Shown piece by piece: positions 37,193 through 46,367 of a DNA stretch of 64,000 bases. Under the pieces are notes generated by a model that saw only the letters and a program-made list of their open reading frames with translations, made no database searches and had not been told where the DNA came from. Positions within the stretch are counted from its first letter, which is position 1; every line of letters begins with the position of its first letter. Made by a program: the position numbers and the translations under genes. The stretch spans positions 62,001 to 126,000 of the forward strand of contig CAVYHJ010000006.1 of the NCBI GenBank assembly GCA_963768165.1, in the 5' to 3' direction. This DNA is from CAVYHJ01 sp963768165 [NCBI: uncultured bacterium] (GTDB lineage: Bacteria > UBP4 > UBA4092).

Positions 37193-37342
37193 GAGACCTC
37201 TGAAAAAGTATAATTTATGCGGAAAATAATAATTGTGCGAACGTACAATTATTCTAGACACTTGATTTCATTGGAGATAAACTTTCTGCAGTTGCAGAAA
37301 GTTTTTTAAAAAGATAGAGAAAGTCACTTTTTCAGTGATCTC
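37193..37342. mobile_element. MITE-like element, copy 2
   Basis: The 150-bp element begins GAGACCTCTGAAAAAGT and ends with the complement of GAGATCACTGAAAAAGT. It is flanked by AAAT (37189-37192 and 37343-37346). It differs from the copy at 56693-56842 at only five positions (about 97% identity). Two internal hairpins, AATAATTGT/ACAATTATT and AAACTTTCTGCA/TGCAGAAAGTTT, are conserved. Confidence 0.88.
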
Positions 37343-37382
37343 AAATGTTGAAGATTTATCTCTAATAAAATCAAGGGTCTAA

Positions 37383-37406
37383 ATTTTTCGGTATTTGCCG
37401 AAAAAT
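37383..37406 (-). terminator. Possible terminator after the era operon
   Basis: A 9-bp stem ATTTTTCGG/CCGAAAAAT with a 6-base loop starts 9 bases after the small membrane-protein gene. Its AT-rich lower half could serve either strand. Confidence 0.4.
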
Positions 37407-37414
37407 AAATTAAG

Positions 37415-37603
37415 TTAGCTATTCCCCGTGAAAAAATGTGGAACTCCATAGAGTAATAAGCCGAGAGTCATGATGATAATTCCGATAAGTAGGAGAAAAG
37501 CGCGGAATGTACCATTTTTGATACGGTCGTCAATAGCCCCGGAAAATCCGTAGCTTGCTAGAATAACTCCCAAGACTGTCATCACGATATAAATATACTT
37601 CAC
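37415..37603 (-). CDS. Small membrane protein, two helices
   Basis: The 62-residue protein has two hydrophobic segments (about 4-22 and 35-54) joined by a basic loop. It starts with GTG overlapping the era stop (GTGA), so translation is coupled. I do not recognise a family; its position at the end of the phoH-era operon is the only clue. Confidence 0.7.
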   Translation of the reverse strand: MKYIYIVMTVLGVILASYGFSGAIDDRIKNGTFRAFLLLIGIIIMTLGLLLYGVPHFFTGNS

Positions 37604-38496
37604 TCTATTTCTCCTTCAAAACCGAATTCTTTAAGCGCTGATGGGTTCTTGCGCCAGTTTTTCTTTACTTTAATCCAAAGGTCTAAGTATACTTGTTTTT
37701 GGAGTAATTTTTCAATCTCTGGTCTGGTTTCTTGTCCCAATTTCTTGAGCATCTGCCCCTGATCCCCGATTAGAATTCCTTTTTGAGATTCTTTTTCAAC
37801 ATAGACTATTGCTTTGACATAGCCCCTATTATTGGGTCTTTCCTGCACTTCTTCCGTAATCACAGCAACGCTGTAGGGGATTTCCTCATGCAATAAAGAA
37901 TATACTTTTTCACGTATCAATTCAGCAATGAGAAATCTTTCTGAGCGGTCGGTCAATGTATCATCAGGAAAATATTTCGGCCCTTCCGGCAGATAGGTTA
38001 CGATTTTATCAATCAAATCATCGCACCCCGTTCCTTGCAATGCTGAAATCGCAATAAGGTCTTTAAATACTTTTAAATCATGGTATTCTTTTAACTTTGC
38101 CGATATATCTTGAGAATACCGGTCAATTTTGTTCAAGACTAAAATAGTGGGTTGTGTGATTCTTTTTAAATATTCCAAAGCAATTTGATCTTCTTCATTT
38201 AATATTTGAGAAGGTTCCATCAAAAACAAAATAATATCTACCTCATTGATAGTTTCGTCAATTTCCCGCATCATGAAATGATGCAGTTGGTCTTGCGGTT
38301 GGTGGATACCTGGCGTGTCAATGAATATTATTTGATAATTGTCTTTGGTAACGACACCCAAAATCCGGGTACGGGTGGTTTGTGGTTTGTGGGAAGTAAC
38401 CGCAATTTTTTCTCCAACTAGGCGGTTTAAAAGCGTGGATTTGCCGACATTGGGCTTCCCAACAATTCCCACGTATCCTGATTTGAACGCATTCAT
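37600..38496 (-). CDS. era: GTPase Era
   Basis: Era binds 16S rRNA and GTP and assists 30S subunit maturation. P-loop GKPNVGKST (13-21), DTPGIH, NKID and a C-terminal KH domain with GDQGQMLKKLG are visible. The reading frame extends upstream for 64 codons but these are antisense-like sequence over the DUF502 gene; ATG 38496 gives the normal 298 residues and overlaps the DUF502 stop (ATGA). It is the fifth gene of phoH-pgpH-ybeY-DUF502-era. Confidence 0.97.
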   Translation of the reverse strand: MNAFKSGYVGIVGKPNVGKSTLLNRLVGEKIAVTSHKPQTTRTRILGVVTKDNYQIIFIDTPGIHQPQDQLHHFMMREIDETINEVDIILFLMEPSQILNEEDQIALEYLKRITQPTILVLNKIDRYSQDISAKLKEYHDLKVFKDLIAISALQGTGCDDLIDKIVTYLPEGPKYFPDDTLTDRSERFLIAELIREKVYSLLHEEIPYSVAVITEEVQERPNNRGYVKAIVYVEKESQKGILIGDQGQMLKKLGQETRPEIEKLLQKQVYLDLWIKVKKNWRKNPSALKEFGFEGEIE

Positions 38497-39140
38497 GAAG
38501 GGATAACGGAACCGGGTTTCGCAAACGCTATCAAGGATCCTGAATCTAATTGCGCAGGTTGGCCAGGGATTGCGGCACCTGCAGAGAGAACCAGTTTGAT
38601 GGCTTCTTCCACCGACATTTTCAGCGGGATGGCTTCCCGGCGCGGCACAGCAACAATAAAACCGGCAGTGGGAGTCGGTGCGGTACAAATAAAAACCATA
38701 ACGGTTGGTTCGCCGGCAATTTTGTCAATTTCTCCTCCGGTAGCCGAAGTAACAAATCCCACAGTCCAGATTCCCTTGGAAGGGTATTGGATCGCAACCA
38801 CTTCTTGAAATATTTTTTTATCACGGGTCAATATGGTTTGACTGACCTGGCGGGTAACGCTATAAATTTTATTGACTAAAGGTATTTTTGCCACGACTTC
38901 TTCCGACATGGTAATCAATTTTCGTCCAAAATAATTATGTGCGATAAAACCGACAAACAGAGTAATGGAAATCAGCAACAATAATCCCAATCCCGGAATT
39001 ACCCGTCCGTCAATCTTCACCCAATCTCGTAACAGGCCATCAACAAAATTAAAACCTGTCCAGACTACATATCCTGTGATGGCAAGTGGAACCAGAACAA
39101 CCAGACCGGTGATAAAATAATATTGTAATTGCTTTATCAT
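38493..39140 (-). CDS. DUF502 family membrane protein
   Basis: The 215-residue protein has two N-terminal membrane segments (about 8-33 and 48-70) and a soluble domain with GFVTSATGG and VPRREAIPLKMSVEEAIKLVLSAG, the DUF502 pattern. Function of the family is unknown. It lies 6 bases after ybeY and overlaps era by 4 bases, in the position that some lineages use for a diacylglycerol kinase gene. Confidence 0.85.
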   Translation of the reverse strand: MIKQLQYYFITGLVVLVPLAITGYVVWTGFNFVDGLLRDWVKIDGRVIPGLGLLLLISITLFVGFIAHNYFGRKLITMSEEVVAKIPLVNKIYSVTRQVSQTILTRDKKIFQEVVAIQYPSKGIWTVGFVTSATGGEIDKIAGEPTVMVFICTAPTPTAGFIVAVPRREAIPLKMSVEEAIKLVLSAGAAIPGQPAQLDSGSLIAFAKPGSVIPS

Positions 39141-39146
39141 CGAAAA

Positions 39147-39620
39147 TCAATCTTTTTCCGGATGCGCCTCTATATTCAACTTCGCCAGGATTTGTTTTTC
39201 TTTTTGACGCATGACTTTTCGTTTTGAAGGCGACCGGTCATCATGACCCAAAAGATGTAAAATACCGTGAACCAACAAATACTGTAATTCCGTCAATAAA
39301 TCATGACCCTCATCCTGGGCCTGACGCATGGCAGTTTCGACGGAAATGACAATATCGCCGAGAGCTTTTTCATCTTCCTGTGAAAAAGCCATCACATCCG
39401 TAGGTCGGTTCTTTGATAAATACTTTTGATTTAATTTTTGAATTTGTAGATCCGTGGTCAATAAAACATCCAGTTCCTTGTTGGCTTGTTTTTCAAATTG
39501 CAAAACCCTACCCGCCGTAGTTCTCAATATGGGACGGGTGCGCAGCGGTAAAATCAATCCTTCCACAGCGCGAACTTCGATTTTTAGATCACCAAAATAA
39601 AATTTGATTTTAGTACCCAT
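39147..39620 (-). CDS. ybeY: rRNA maturation endoribonuclease YbeY
   Basis: This metalloprotein takes part in 16S rRNA 3'-end maturation and ribosome quality control. The zinc motif [11 protein letters not shown] (H-x3-H-x5-H) is near the C-terminus, and [27 protein letters not shown] is family typical. ATG 39620 is chosen because GAGG lies 5-6 bases upstream and gives the usual 157-residue length; the frame continues 14 codons upstream into pgpH. It overlaps the end of pgpH by 11 bases. Confidence 0.95.
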   Translation of the reverse strand: MGTKIKFYFGDLKIEVRAVEGLILPLRTRPILRTTAGRVLQFEKQANKELDVLLTTDLQIQKLNQKYLSKNRPTDVMAFSQEDEKALGDIVISVETAMRQAQDEGHDLLTELQYLLVHGILHLLGHDDRSPSKRKVMRQKEKQILAKLNIEAHPEKD

Positions 39621-41910
39621 TGTTTCCTCTTTGTTCCGCCTCTTCCAATTCCGGATATTCAATTCTTCGATGATACTTACTTAGTAATGTCCGAACGAGG
39701 CTTTCAGTAATTAGATGTAAATCACGCAAGGTGATATCACATTCGTCAAGTTGTTCATCAGTAAATTTATCATTTGTGACTTTCCGAACCATCGTTTGAA
39801 TGGCACCGGCGGTCGGGTTCGGAATGGATGCAACCGCCGCTTCCACACTATCCGCCAGCATAACAATCGCGGCTTCTGCGGTCTGCGGTTTGGGACCGGG
39901 ATACCGAAAATCTATTTCATTGATTTCTTCTGAATCTTCATTTTCTCCTTTCATTTCAATAGCCTTGTAATAAAAATAACCGATCAATGTTGTACCGTGA
40001 TGTTGCGCGATAATATCAATGACTGGAAGCGGTAAATGATACTCATGTGCCATTTCCAATCCATATTTGACGTGATTTTTAATAATCAGACAACTCATGT
40101 GAGGTGTTAGTTTATCATGCCGTTTCCGGTCATCGTCTGTCTGATGGTTCTCCGTAAAATATTCGGGTGTTACGATTTTACCAATATCCTGATAATATCC
40201 GCCGATCCGACATAATAATGCGTTTGCTCCAACCGCCAGTGCCGCCGATTCCGCAAACTGACCGACATTTAAACTATGCTGATACGTACCCGGTGCTTCC
40301 TGTTCCAACTTAGCGAGTCCCGGTCCATGCGGATCAGAATACTCTAATAGTTTAACATCAGTCGTCAAATTAAACATCCATTCGAACAAAGGTAGAATCA
40401 CCAGGGTAATTCCATAACAAAGTAATCCATTACTTGCACCCGCTAAAATATCCCGCCCTAATCCATACCATTTTCCTGTAAAGGTGGAAAAAAGCGGATG
40501 GTCATAGAGAAAAAGCGCACCAATTCCCAATACATTCACCATACTCACCCGTAATCCGGATTTTACTAAATCGGTGCGACGGACGATATGGGCGACGGAA
40601 AATGATGCAACCGTACCTGCCGCTAAAAAAATCAATACTAGTTTCACGTCCAGCCCCAACATGACGCCAAACAACACGGCAATTTCTGCCGTCATCAATA
40701 GTGTAAACCGAATTTCGAATAATATGCCCGCCAGCATCGCGAAACTGGCAAAAGGAATCAAATATTCCGAACCACCCAACCAAAGTGTTAATTTGGTCAA
40801 ACCAACCACAATCACTGTGAGAGTGCATACAGGAGCTAGATTATTGAAATCTTCGGTATATTTGGGATAATATCTCCGTAAATAAAGTCCGGTAAAGTAT
40901 CCAAACAATAACAAGACGACAGCCCGGCCAAAGACAATGCTTAACCCGTATTTCAAGCGATTATGGGTTAGTTCATCCAAAACCTGTTTAGGTTCCGCTG
41001 TAATTGTCTGAATAGCAGGAACAATAATATCTCCTCTATGGATAGTTCTTCGCACCGGACGAACTTGATTCCGATACCGTACTTTTTCATCATTGGTTCT
41101 TTGTGCATCCATGACAAGATTTGGTTGAAGCAAATGATCAAATATTTCTTTTACCAGCACTCGGACAGGAGCATCTTCTTTTTGGGGTAGATATTTGGAA
41201 GATATTTTTTCAATTTGGGTTTTAAATTGAGTGGCAGAAACAATATTTCCATGTTGAGATATAAATTGTTTCCATAAGACCATTTGTTGTGTTTCAGCCG
41301 ACCACACTTCCAAACTCATATTTTCGGTCGTCATAGCATACGATTCATCCGTCAAAATCAAGGTGGTGTCCAGTGCTCTGCCGATGGATTGAACTGTTTC
41401 TCGTAATTGGCGATATTGTGGATATCGCAGTAATGTCTCTGCGGATTTGGGTGAAATCGGAAATCCGATTTTTTCATCCAACATTTTAATTTTATCGGAT
41501 TGTAAAAGACTCTCATTGGATGCGATGGAACGGGCTGTAGAAAATACCGATTCAATTTCTGACAACATTTTCGTGTCTGTTTGCTGATTGAATTGGAATA
41601 CAATCGGTGCTGCATTTTCTGCTGCTTTTCGCAACCTATCCGTTTCATCCCGCCTTTCAACGGAAAAAGAAAATGGAGCTATAATATCCCGTGGTGGTGA
41701 TTCACCGATGTTCCATTGATACCCTTGTAATAAAATATCCGGTGTGAACAGTATCAATAAAATTAAAAACGTGAGAGTGAGTACCAGATAAATTTTTAAT
41801 TTATCATTCTCGAGGGTTTGTTTCTCCGTTCCCGCACCATTTCTTTGACGGGGAATGAATCCTCGCAATAAAGAACCCGTGGGACGCAATCGTTTTTTCC
41901 ATTCAGTCAT
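39610..41910 (-). CDS. pgpH: PgpH-type 7TM-HD phosphodiesterase, altered HD motif
   Basis: The family hydrolyses cyclic di-AMP. The 766 residues comprise a cytoplasmic start, one membrane segment, a 7TMR-HDED extracellular domain (about 60-310), about seven membrane segments (about 320-520) and an HD domain. In the HD domain [18 protein letters not shown] and IIAQHHGT are conserved, but the core motif normally read as YYHDIGK is YYQDIGK, with Gln574 encoded by CAG where a metal-ligand His is expected. Activity is therefore uncertain. Gene order phoH-pgpH-ybeY is conserved in many bacteria. Confidence 0.9.
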   Translation of the reverse strand: MTEWKKRLRPTGSLLRGFIPRQRNGAGTEKQTLENDKLKIYLVLTLTFLILLILFTPDILLQGYQWNIGESPPRDIIAPFSFSVERRDETDRLRKAAENAAPIVFQFNQQTDTKMLSEIESVFSTARSIASNESLLQSDKIKMLDEKIGFPISPKSAETLLRYPQYRQLRETVQSIGRALDTTLILTDESYAMTTENMSLEVWSAETQQMVLWKQFISQHGNIVSATQFKTQIEKISSKYLPQKEDAPVRVLVKEIFDHLLQPNLVMDAQRTNDEKVRYRNQVRPVRRTIHRGDIIVPAIQTITAEPKQVLDELTHNRLKYGLSIVFGRAVVLLLFGYFTGLYLRRYYPKYTEDFNNLAPVCTLTVIVVGLTKLTLWLGGSEYLIPFASFAMLAGILFEIRFTLLMTAEIAVLFGVMLGLDVKLVLIFLAAGTVASFSVAHIVRRTDLVKSGLRVSMVNVLGIGALFLYDHPLFSTFTGKWYGLGRDILAGASNGLLCYGITLVILPLFEWMFNLTTDVKLLEYSDPHGPGLAKLEQEAPGTYQHSLNVGQFAESAALAVGANALLCRIGGYYQDIGKIVTPEYFTENHQTDDDRKRHDKLTPHMSCLIIKNHVKYGLEMAHEYHLPLPVIDIIAQHHGTTLIGYFYYKAIEMKGENEDSEEINEIDFRYPGPKPQTAEAAIVMLADSVEAAVASIPNPTAGAIQTMVRKVTNDKFTDEQLDECDITLRDLHLITESLVRTLLSKYHRRIEYPELEEAEQRGNNGY

Positions 41911-41987
41911 AGTATTAGGAAATAAAATGTTTTGTATGTTAGTAAGTAAAGCAATCCTGCGAAAAAATTGTCAAACCGCCTAACAAT

Positions 41988-43013
41988 CTATCGAATATTA
42001 TGGTTAAGTTTGGCGTAGGCTTTAATAATTTCCTGGACGAGTTCGTGCCGAACCACGTCTTCCCCTGAAAAGTAGACAAATTCAATTCCCGGAATATGTT
42101 TCAAAATCTCTTCGGCCTGGATCAGTCCCGACTCTTTCCCGGCAGGTAGATCAATCTGGGTCGTATCTCCGGTGATTACAGTTTTTGAATCGAATCCCAA
42201 CCGGGTCAAAAACATTTTCATCTGTTCCGGAGTGGTATTTTGCGCTTCATCCAATATGATAAAAGAATCGTTCAAAGTCCTTCCGCGCATAAATGCCAAC
42301 GGTGCAACTTCAATAATTCCCCGTTCAAGATGTTCTTGCACTCGATTATGATCCATCATGTCATAAAGCGCATCATATAACGGACGGAGATATGGATTCA
42401 CTTTTTCTTCAACATCACCAGGCAGAAATCCTAATTTTTCCCCGGCTTCCACCGCTGGCCGGACTAGAATAATTCTCCCGACCTTTTCCGAAACCAGTGC
42501 TTCCACAGCCATCGCCATTGCCAAATAGGTTTTTCCCGTTCCTGCAGGGCCAACGCCAAATACAATATCATGCCGTCGAATCGCCTCGATATATTTTTTT
42601 TGACCAAGGGTTCGTGGTTGAACTTTACCCCGTTTGGAAGGTACCCGAATCACATCGCTCGTCAACTGTTCCGAAATACTCAATCCGGATTTTGATTCGT
42701 TTCCAGAAACCATATCGGGTGCGAGTGGTTCGGTTAGCATTTGCTGTCGTACCGTTCGTATAACATATTTTACATCCTGCAAACTTAATTCATGGCGGGA
42801 ACGTGCCAAAGCAGTCAATTCATCCAAGGCGCGATAAGCACGTGTCGGATGTACCCCGTTTTTCGCAATGCGGATTTCACTTCCACGAGTCACCAAACGG
42901 ACTCCAAACTCGGCTTCGATTAGCTTTAAATGTTCTGACTGTCTTCCACATACTCGAATATAGGTTTCTTCGGGTAGTGTAAAATACATTTCTTCCGTGT
43001 TTGCAATAGCCAA
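41988..43013 (-). CDS. PhoH-like ATPase
   Basis: The protein combines an N-terminal KH-like region (about 1-75) and a PhoH ATPase domain with P-loop GPAGTGKT (155-162) and Walker B SFIILDEAQN. It belongs to the YbeZ group, encoded next to ybeY and linked to rRNA handling. The start is TTG at 43013 or ATG at 42989, giving 341 or 333 residues; GAAGAA lies 7 bases before the TTG. It is the first gene of the operon ending in era. Confidence 0.93.
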   Translation of the reverse strand: MAIANTEEMYFTLPEETYIRVCGRQSEHLKLIEAEFGVRLVTRGSEIRIAKNGVHPTRAYRALDELTALARSRHELSLQDVKYVIRTVRQQMLTEPLAPDMVSGNESKSGLSISEQLTSDVIRVPSKRGKVQPRTLGQKKYIEAIRRHDIVFGVGPAGTGKTYLAMAMAVEALVSEKVGRIILVRPAVEAGEKLGFLPGDVEEKVNPYLRPLYDALYDMMDHNRVQEHLERGIIEVAPLAFMRGRTLNDSFIILDEAQNTTPEQMKMFLTRLGFDSKTVITGDTTQIDLPAGKESGLIQAEEILKHIPGIEFVYFSGEDVVRHELVQEIIKAYAKLNHNIR

Positions 43014-43067
43014 ATTAATTCTTCAAATCCTTCTATAACAAGAAAAACCCTTTTAAATAGCTTCTTT

Positions 43068-43076
43068 ATTATACCA
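43068..43076 (-). promoter_or_regulatory. Extended -10 element for the phoH operon
   Basis: On the minus strand TGGTATAAT (TATAAT at 43068-43073, TG one base upstream) forms an extended -10; no good -35 is present. The remaining gene-free stretch up to 43377 is AT-rich without a recognisable repeat. Confidence 0.45.
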
Positions 43077-43377
43077 CACCCAATGATGGTACATAATAGG
43101 ATGCATCTATGAGAACTTGATATCCCTACAATGACATGCTAATGTTAATTATATCAATATTATATCTTTTTTAGAGAGAGAATAAAAGAGTTTTATGTTT
43201 GTGATTTAATCGGACTGATTTTGGATTTTTATATTTCAAAAAACCGATCGAAAGGCGATTTTGCACTATATGGATTCTTAGTGATAATGGAGATTCGACT
43301 TCTAAACCCAACTCTGCCTAAAAACACTATGATTTCTTCAATTCCTTCTCTAAAACCGATCAAGAGTAGCGATGCAG

Positions 43378-43405
43378 TTGACAAAAATATATGATACACT
43401 ATAAG
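43378..43405 (+). promoter_or_regulatory. Predicted promoter for the zinc-finger TPR gene
   Basis: TTGACA (43378-43383) and TATAAG (43400-43405) are 16 bases apart; the leader would be about 28 bases. Confidence 0.6.
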
Positions 43406-43439
43406 CTATGCCAATATCATAATAGAAAAGTATCCAACA

Positions 43440-46367
43440 ATGATAATAACCAGAGAACAAGAAGATCAAGTTAATAAACTATTAAAAGCAGAAGATATAT
43501 TAAAAGAGATTAGTTATCGTACGGACACGATACATCTTCAAGGGGAGATTATTCGGTGTTTTTGTCCCATCCATAAGGAAAGTATATTTCGTAGTTTATC
43601 AGTCAATATCGTTCAAAATACGTATAAGTGTGGATATACCATGTGTGATGGTTTTCATGGGGATACGCTTTTAGATTTATATGCCAGAGCCAAAGGAATT
43701 ACCCGCGAAGAGTCAACTCTATATTGGGCAAAACGATTAAATATTGACGTAGTGGTTCTTGCAGAAAAGACAGAAGAAGATATTCCTGGAATTTCTGCCA
43801 CCATGCGCGAAACTCCCGTCCCTAAATTGGAAGTCACTATAGCTCAGCGATTAGTGGAATTAGACAATAAACCGGATGACCGGGAATTACGCCGGCAACT
43901 GGCTGAGCTTTACATCAAAGCAGGTGATATTCCTAATGCCGTGGACCATTATATGTCACTGGCATTACACTGCACATCCGCTAATGATAACCAAGAAGCA
44001 ATTCCTTATCTGGAAAAGGTATTAGAACTCGACCCGACGGATAATCGTGCCAAGAAATCATTGGCTCAAGCCTATCTGCAAACAGGAAAACGCGACCGAG
44101 CAATCCAACTTTGGTCTAGTGCCGCCAAAAGTTCTGCCAATACCAAAGATTTTCAAAGTTCCATTGAACTCTATAGCGAATTGGTTCATCACGATCCGTT
44201 AAATCCGGAATGGCGATCTGAATTATCCAACCTATTAATCAAAATGGAACGGATTCCAGATGCTGTTAGAGAACTTAAATTATTAGCTGACTTTCATGTC
44301 CAACGCGGCCAAATTCAAGAAGCATTTACTACGTATCAAAAAATCATTACCTTAACTCCACAGGATTTAGACGCGAAAAAGCGCGCGATCGCCACCGCAC
44401 AACGGCTAAATCAACCAGAACAAGTTGTGCAATATGAATTAGATATCGTCGAATTTTTATTGGCATCGGGAAATGTTAACGGTGCGGTAGAGTCGCTTCA
44501 TCAAGCCTTGGGAGAAACCCCCGGTAATATTCTCCTGCGAAAAAAGCTGGCAGAAGTATTATTGCAATCAGGAGCTACAGAGGAGGCCATTCATCAATTG
44601 GGGGCGTTAGCACAATTATATATTGACTCGAATGATGTTTCCTCAGCAGCTTCCACATATCAGCAGTTAGCAGGACTTCAACCGCAAAATATGAATTTAC
44701 TCGAAAAAATGGTCGGTTTATATGAAAAATTGGGTTATCAAAAGGAAAGTATTGAAGTATACAGTCGCATTGCCTCTTTGCATCTGGCACAACGAGCGAT
44801 AGAACCGGCTATTGCTGTATTAAAACGCTGCTTGGAGATTGACCCCGGAAATACGCGGATGCAGAATGCACTTGCTAGTGCCTATATTCGTGAAAAGTCC
44901 CAGACCAAAGCAACCGATGTGCTTATTGCTCTCGCCAAACGGTATCAAATGGACGGAGATATGGACAGGGCAAGGCGAAGTTATGAACGTATTCTAGAAT
45001 TTAATCCCACTGCGTTACCGGCGCATGAAGGTTTGATTGAAATTTATCGTGCACAAATTAACCCGGATATGATGGTACATCATTTATGTGAAATTGCGGA
45101 AATTTATCGCCAACGAGATGAGTTTACGCCTGCCTTATTACGTGTCCGTCAAGCATTGAGTTTACACACTTCAAAAACCGAACCTTTGGCTTTACAAGCA
45201 AAAATTTATACACAAATCGAATCCATTCCACGAGCGGTCGTCTGCTATTACAAATTAAGTACTGTATTGGCATCTCAACAGAAATTGGCTGAAGCCACAG
45301 AAGCTGCCCAACAAGCCCTAGCGATTAACGGGAATGTGGCCAAAGTCCGGGAACTTCTAGCTACCCTCTATATCCAAATGGGACTTAAAGGAGATGCGCT
45401 TAGTGAATTACGTAACTTGGGCACATATTATGAAAAGAATAAGGAAATTGTGAAATCTATTAAAGTTTTGGAGAAAGCAAAACAGATGGATCCTTCCAAT
45501 CTTGGTGTACTGGAATCTCTTGCCCGATTGTATGAACAAGAAAATAAAGCAGATAAAGCCAAATCCATATATTTTGCGTTGGGGAAAACTTTTTCTGAAA
45601 AAGGACTACTCGATGACGCCATTGAAAGTTATCAGCGTGTCTTAAGCCTTGATCCCGTTCATCAAGAAGCTATTGCCAATCTAGCCAATACCTATCTGGA
45701 AGTTGGTGCCACACAGGAAGCAATCGAACAATTTCGAGAGCTGATTACCCTTCATCAAAATCAACGATTATTCGGAGAAGCGATTGAAATTTGTAAAGAG
45801 ATATTACAATTAAATTCGCGTAATGCAGATATTCATCAGATATTGGTGGACACCTATTTGGAAATTGGAGAGCAAAAAGAAGCTTTAACCCATTTACTTA
45901 TTCTGGCAGATATATATTGTGAAAAACAGGATTATGAAAAGGCGATAGAGACCTATAAAAAAGTATTGTCACTTTCTCCCAATACTCTTAGTGCTTACGC
46001 ACCTCTTGCAGAAATCTATTCCCGACAAGGTAAAACTGAAGAATCCGTCAATCTTTATGAAAAGTATTTAAAACTATGCCAAACAAGAGGATTGATCGAA
46101 GAGGTTATTGAGACATATCGCAAACTTATTGAAATCAATCCAAAAGAATTCTCATTGCATGAGAAGCTGGCTGAATATCAAATGAAAAATGGACAAACGC
46201 TGGAATGTCTCATGGAATACGATGCCATTGCCGGATTTTACCTGGAACAGAAGAAATATAATAAGGTTATTGAAACGTATAAAAAAATGAAGGAAGTGGA
46301 TCCGGGGAACAAAGAAATTGAACGAGCCCTCGCGCAGATCGAACAATTAGCCAAGGAAAAGATTTAA
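43440..46367 (+). CDS. TPR protein with N-terminal primase-type (CHC2) zinc finger
   Basis: Residues 10-90 resemble the DnaG CHC2 zinc-binding domain: ILKEISYRTD, then C40/C42-P-I-H45, then C64-x4-C69, then GDTLLDLYARAKGI as in the GGDVIDFVM.. part of primase. From about 120 to 970 there are roughly twenty TPR units grouped in pairs. There is no primase catalytic domain and no signal peptide. At 975 residues it is a large cytoplasmic scaffold that may bind nucleic acid through the finger; that role is inference. No strong ribosome binding site precedes the ATG. It converges with the next gene, overlapping by 4 bases. Confidence 0.85.
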   Translation: MIITREQEDQVNKLLKAEDILKEISYRTDTIHLQGEIIRCFCPIHKESIFRSLSVNIVQNTYKCGYTMCDGFHGDTLLDLYARAKGITREESTLYWAKRLNIDVVVLAEKTEEDIPGISATMRETPVPKLEVTIAQRLVELDNKPDDRELRRQLAELYIKAGDIPNAVDHYMSLALHCTSANDNQEAIPYLEKVLELDPTDNRAKKSLAQAYLQTGKRDRAIQLWSSAAKSSANTKDFQSSIELYSELVHHDPLNPEWRSELSNLLIKMERIPDAVRELKLLADFHVQRGQIQEAFTTYQKIITLTPQDLDAKKRAIATAQRLNQPEQVVQYELDIVEFLLASGNVNGAVESLHQALGETPGNILLRKKLAEVLLQSGATEEAIHQLGALAQLYIDSNDVSSAASTYQQLAGLQPQNMNLLEKMVGLYEKLGYQKESIEVYSRIASLHLAQRAIEPAIAVLKRCLEIDPGNTRMQNALASAYIREKSQTKATDVLIALAKRYQMDGDMDRARRSYERILEFNPTALPAHEGLIEIYRAQINPDMMVHHLCEIAEIYRQRDEFTPALLRVRQALSLHTSKTEPLALQAKIYTQIESIPRAVVCYYKLSTVLASQQKLAEATEAAQQALAINGNVAKVRELLATLYIQMGLKGDALSELRNLGTYYEKNKEIVKSIKVLEKAKQMDPSNLGVLESLARLYEQENKADKAKSIYFALGKTFSEKGLLDDAIESYQRVLSLDPVHQEAIANLANTYLEVGATQEAIEQFRELITLHQNQRLFGEAIEICKEILQLNSRNADIHQILVDTYLEIGEQKEALTHLLILADIYCEKQDYEKAIETYKKVLSLSPNTLSAYAPLAEIYSRQGKTEESVNLYEKYLKLCQTRGLIEEVIETYRKLIEINPKEFSLHEKLAEYQMKNGQTLECLMEYDAIAGFYLEQKKYNKVIETYKKMKEVDPGNKEIERALAQIEQLAKEKI

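Noticed and set aside
35552-37342. One 1.8-kb element with the MITE ends as its termini and the transposase inside
   Set aside because: A complete stand-alone copy of the right-hand 150-bp unit exists at 56693-56842, and the transposase segment has its own inverted ends and AAAT flanks.
38497-38688. N-terminal extension of Era by 64 residues rich in Cys and Arg
   Set aside because: It reads through the DUF502 coding region in another frame; ATG 38496 gives the normal Era N-terminus and a typical ATGA overlap.
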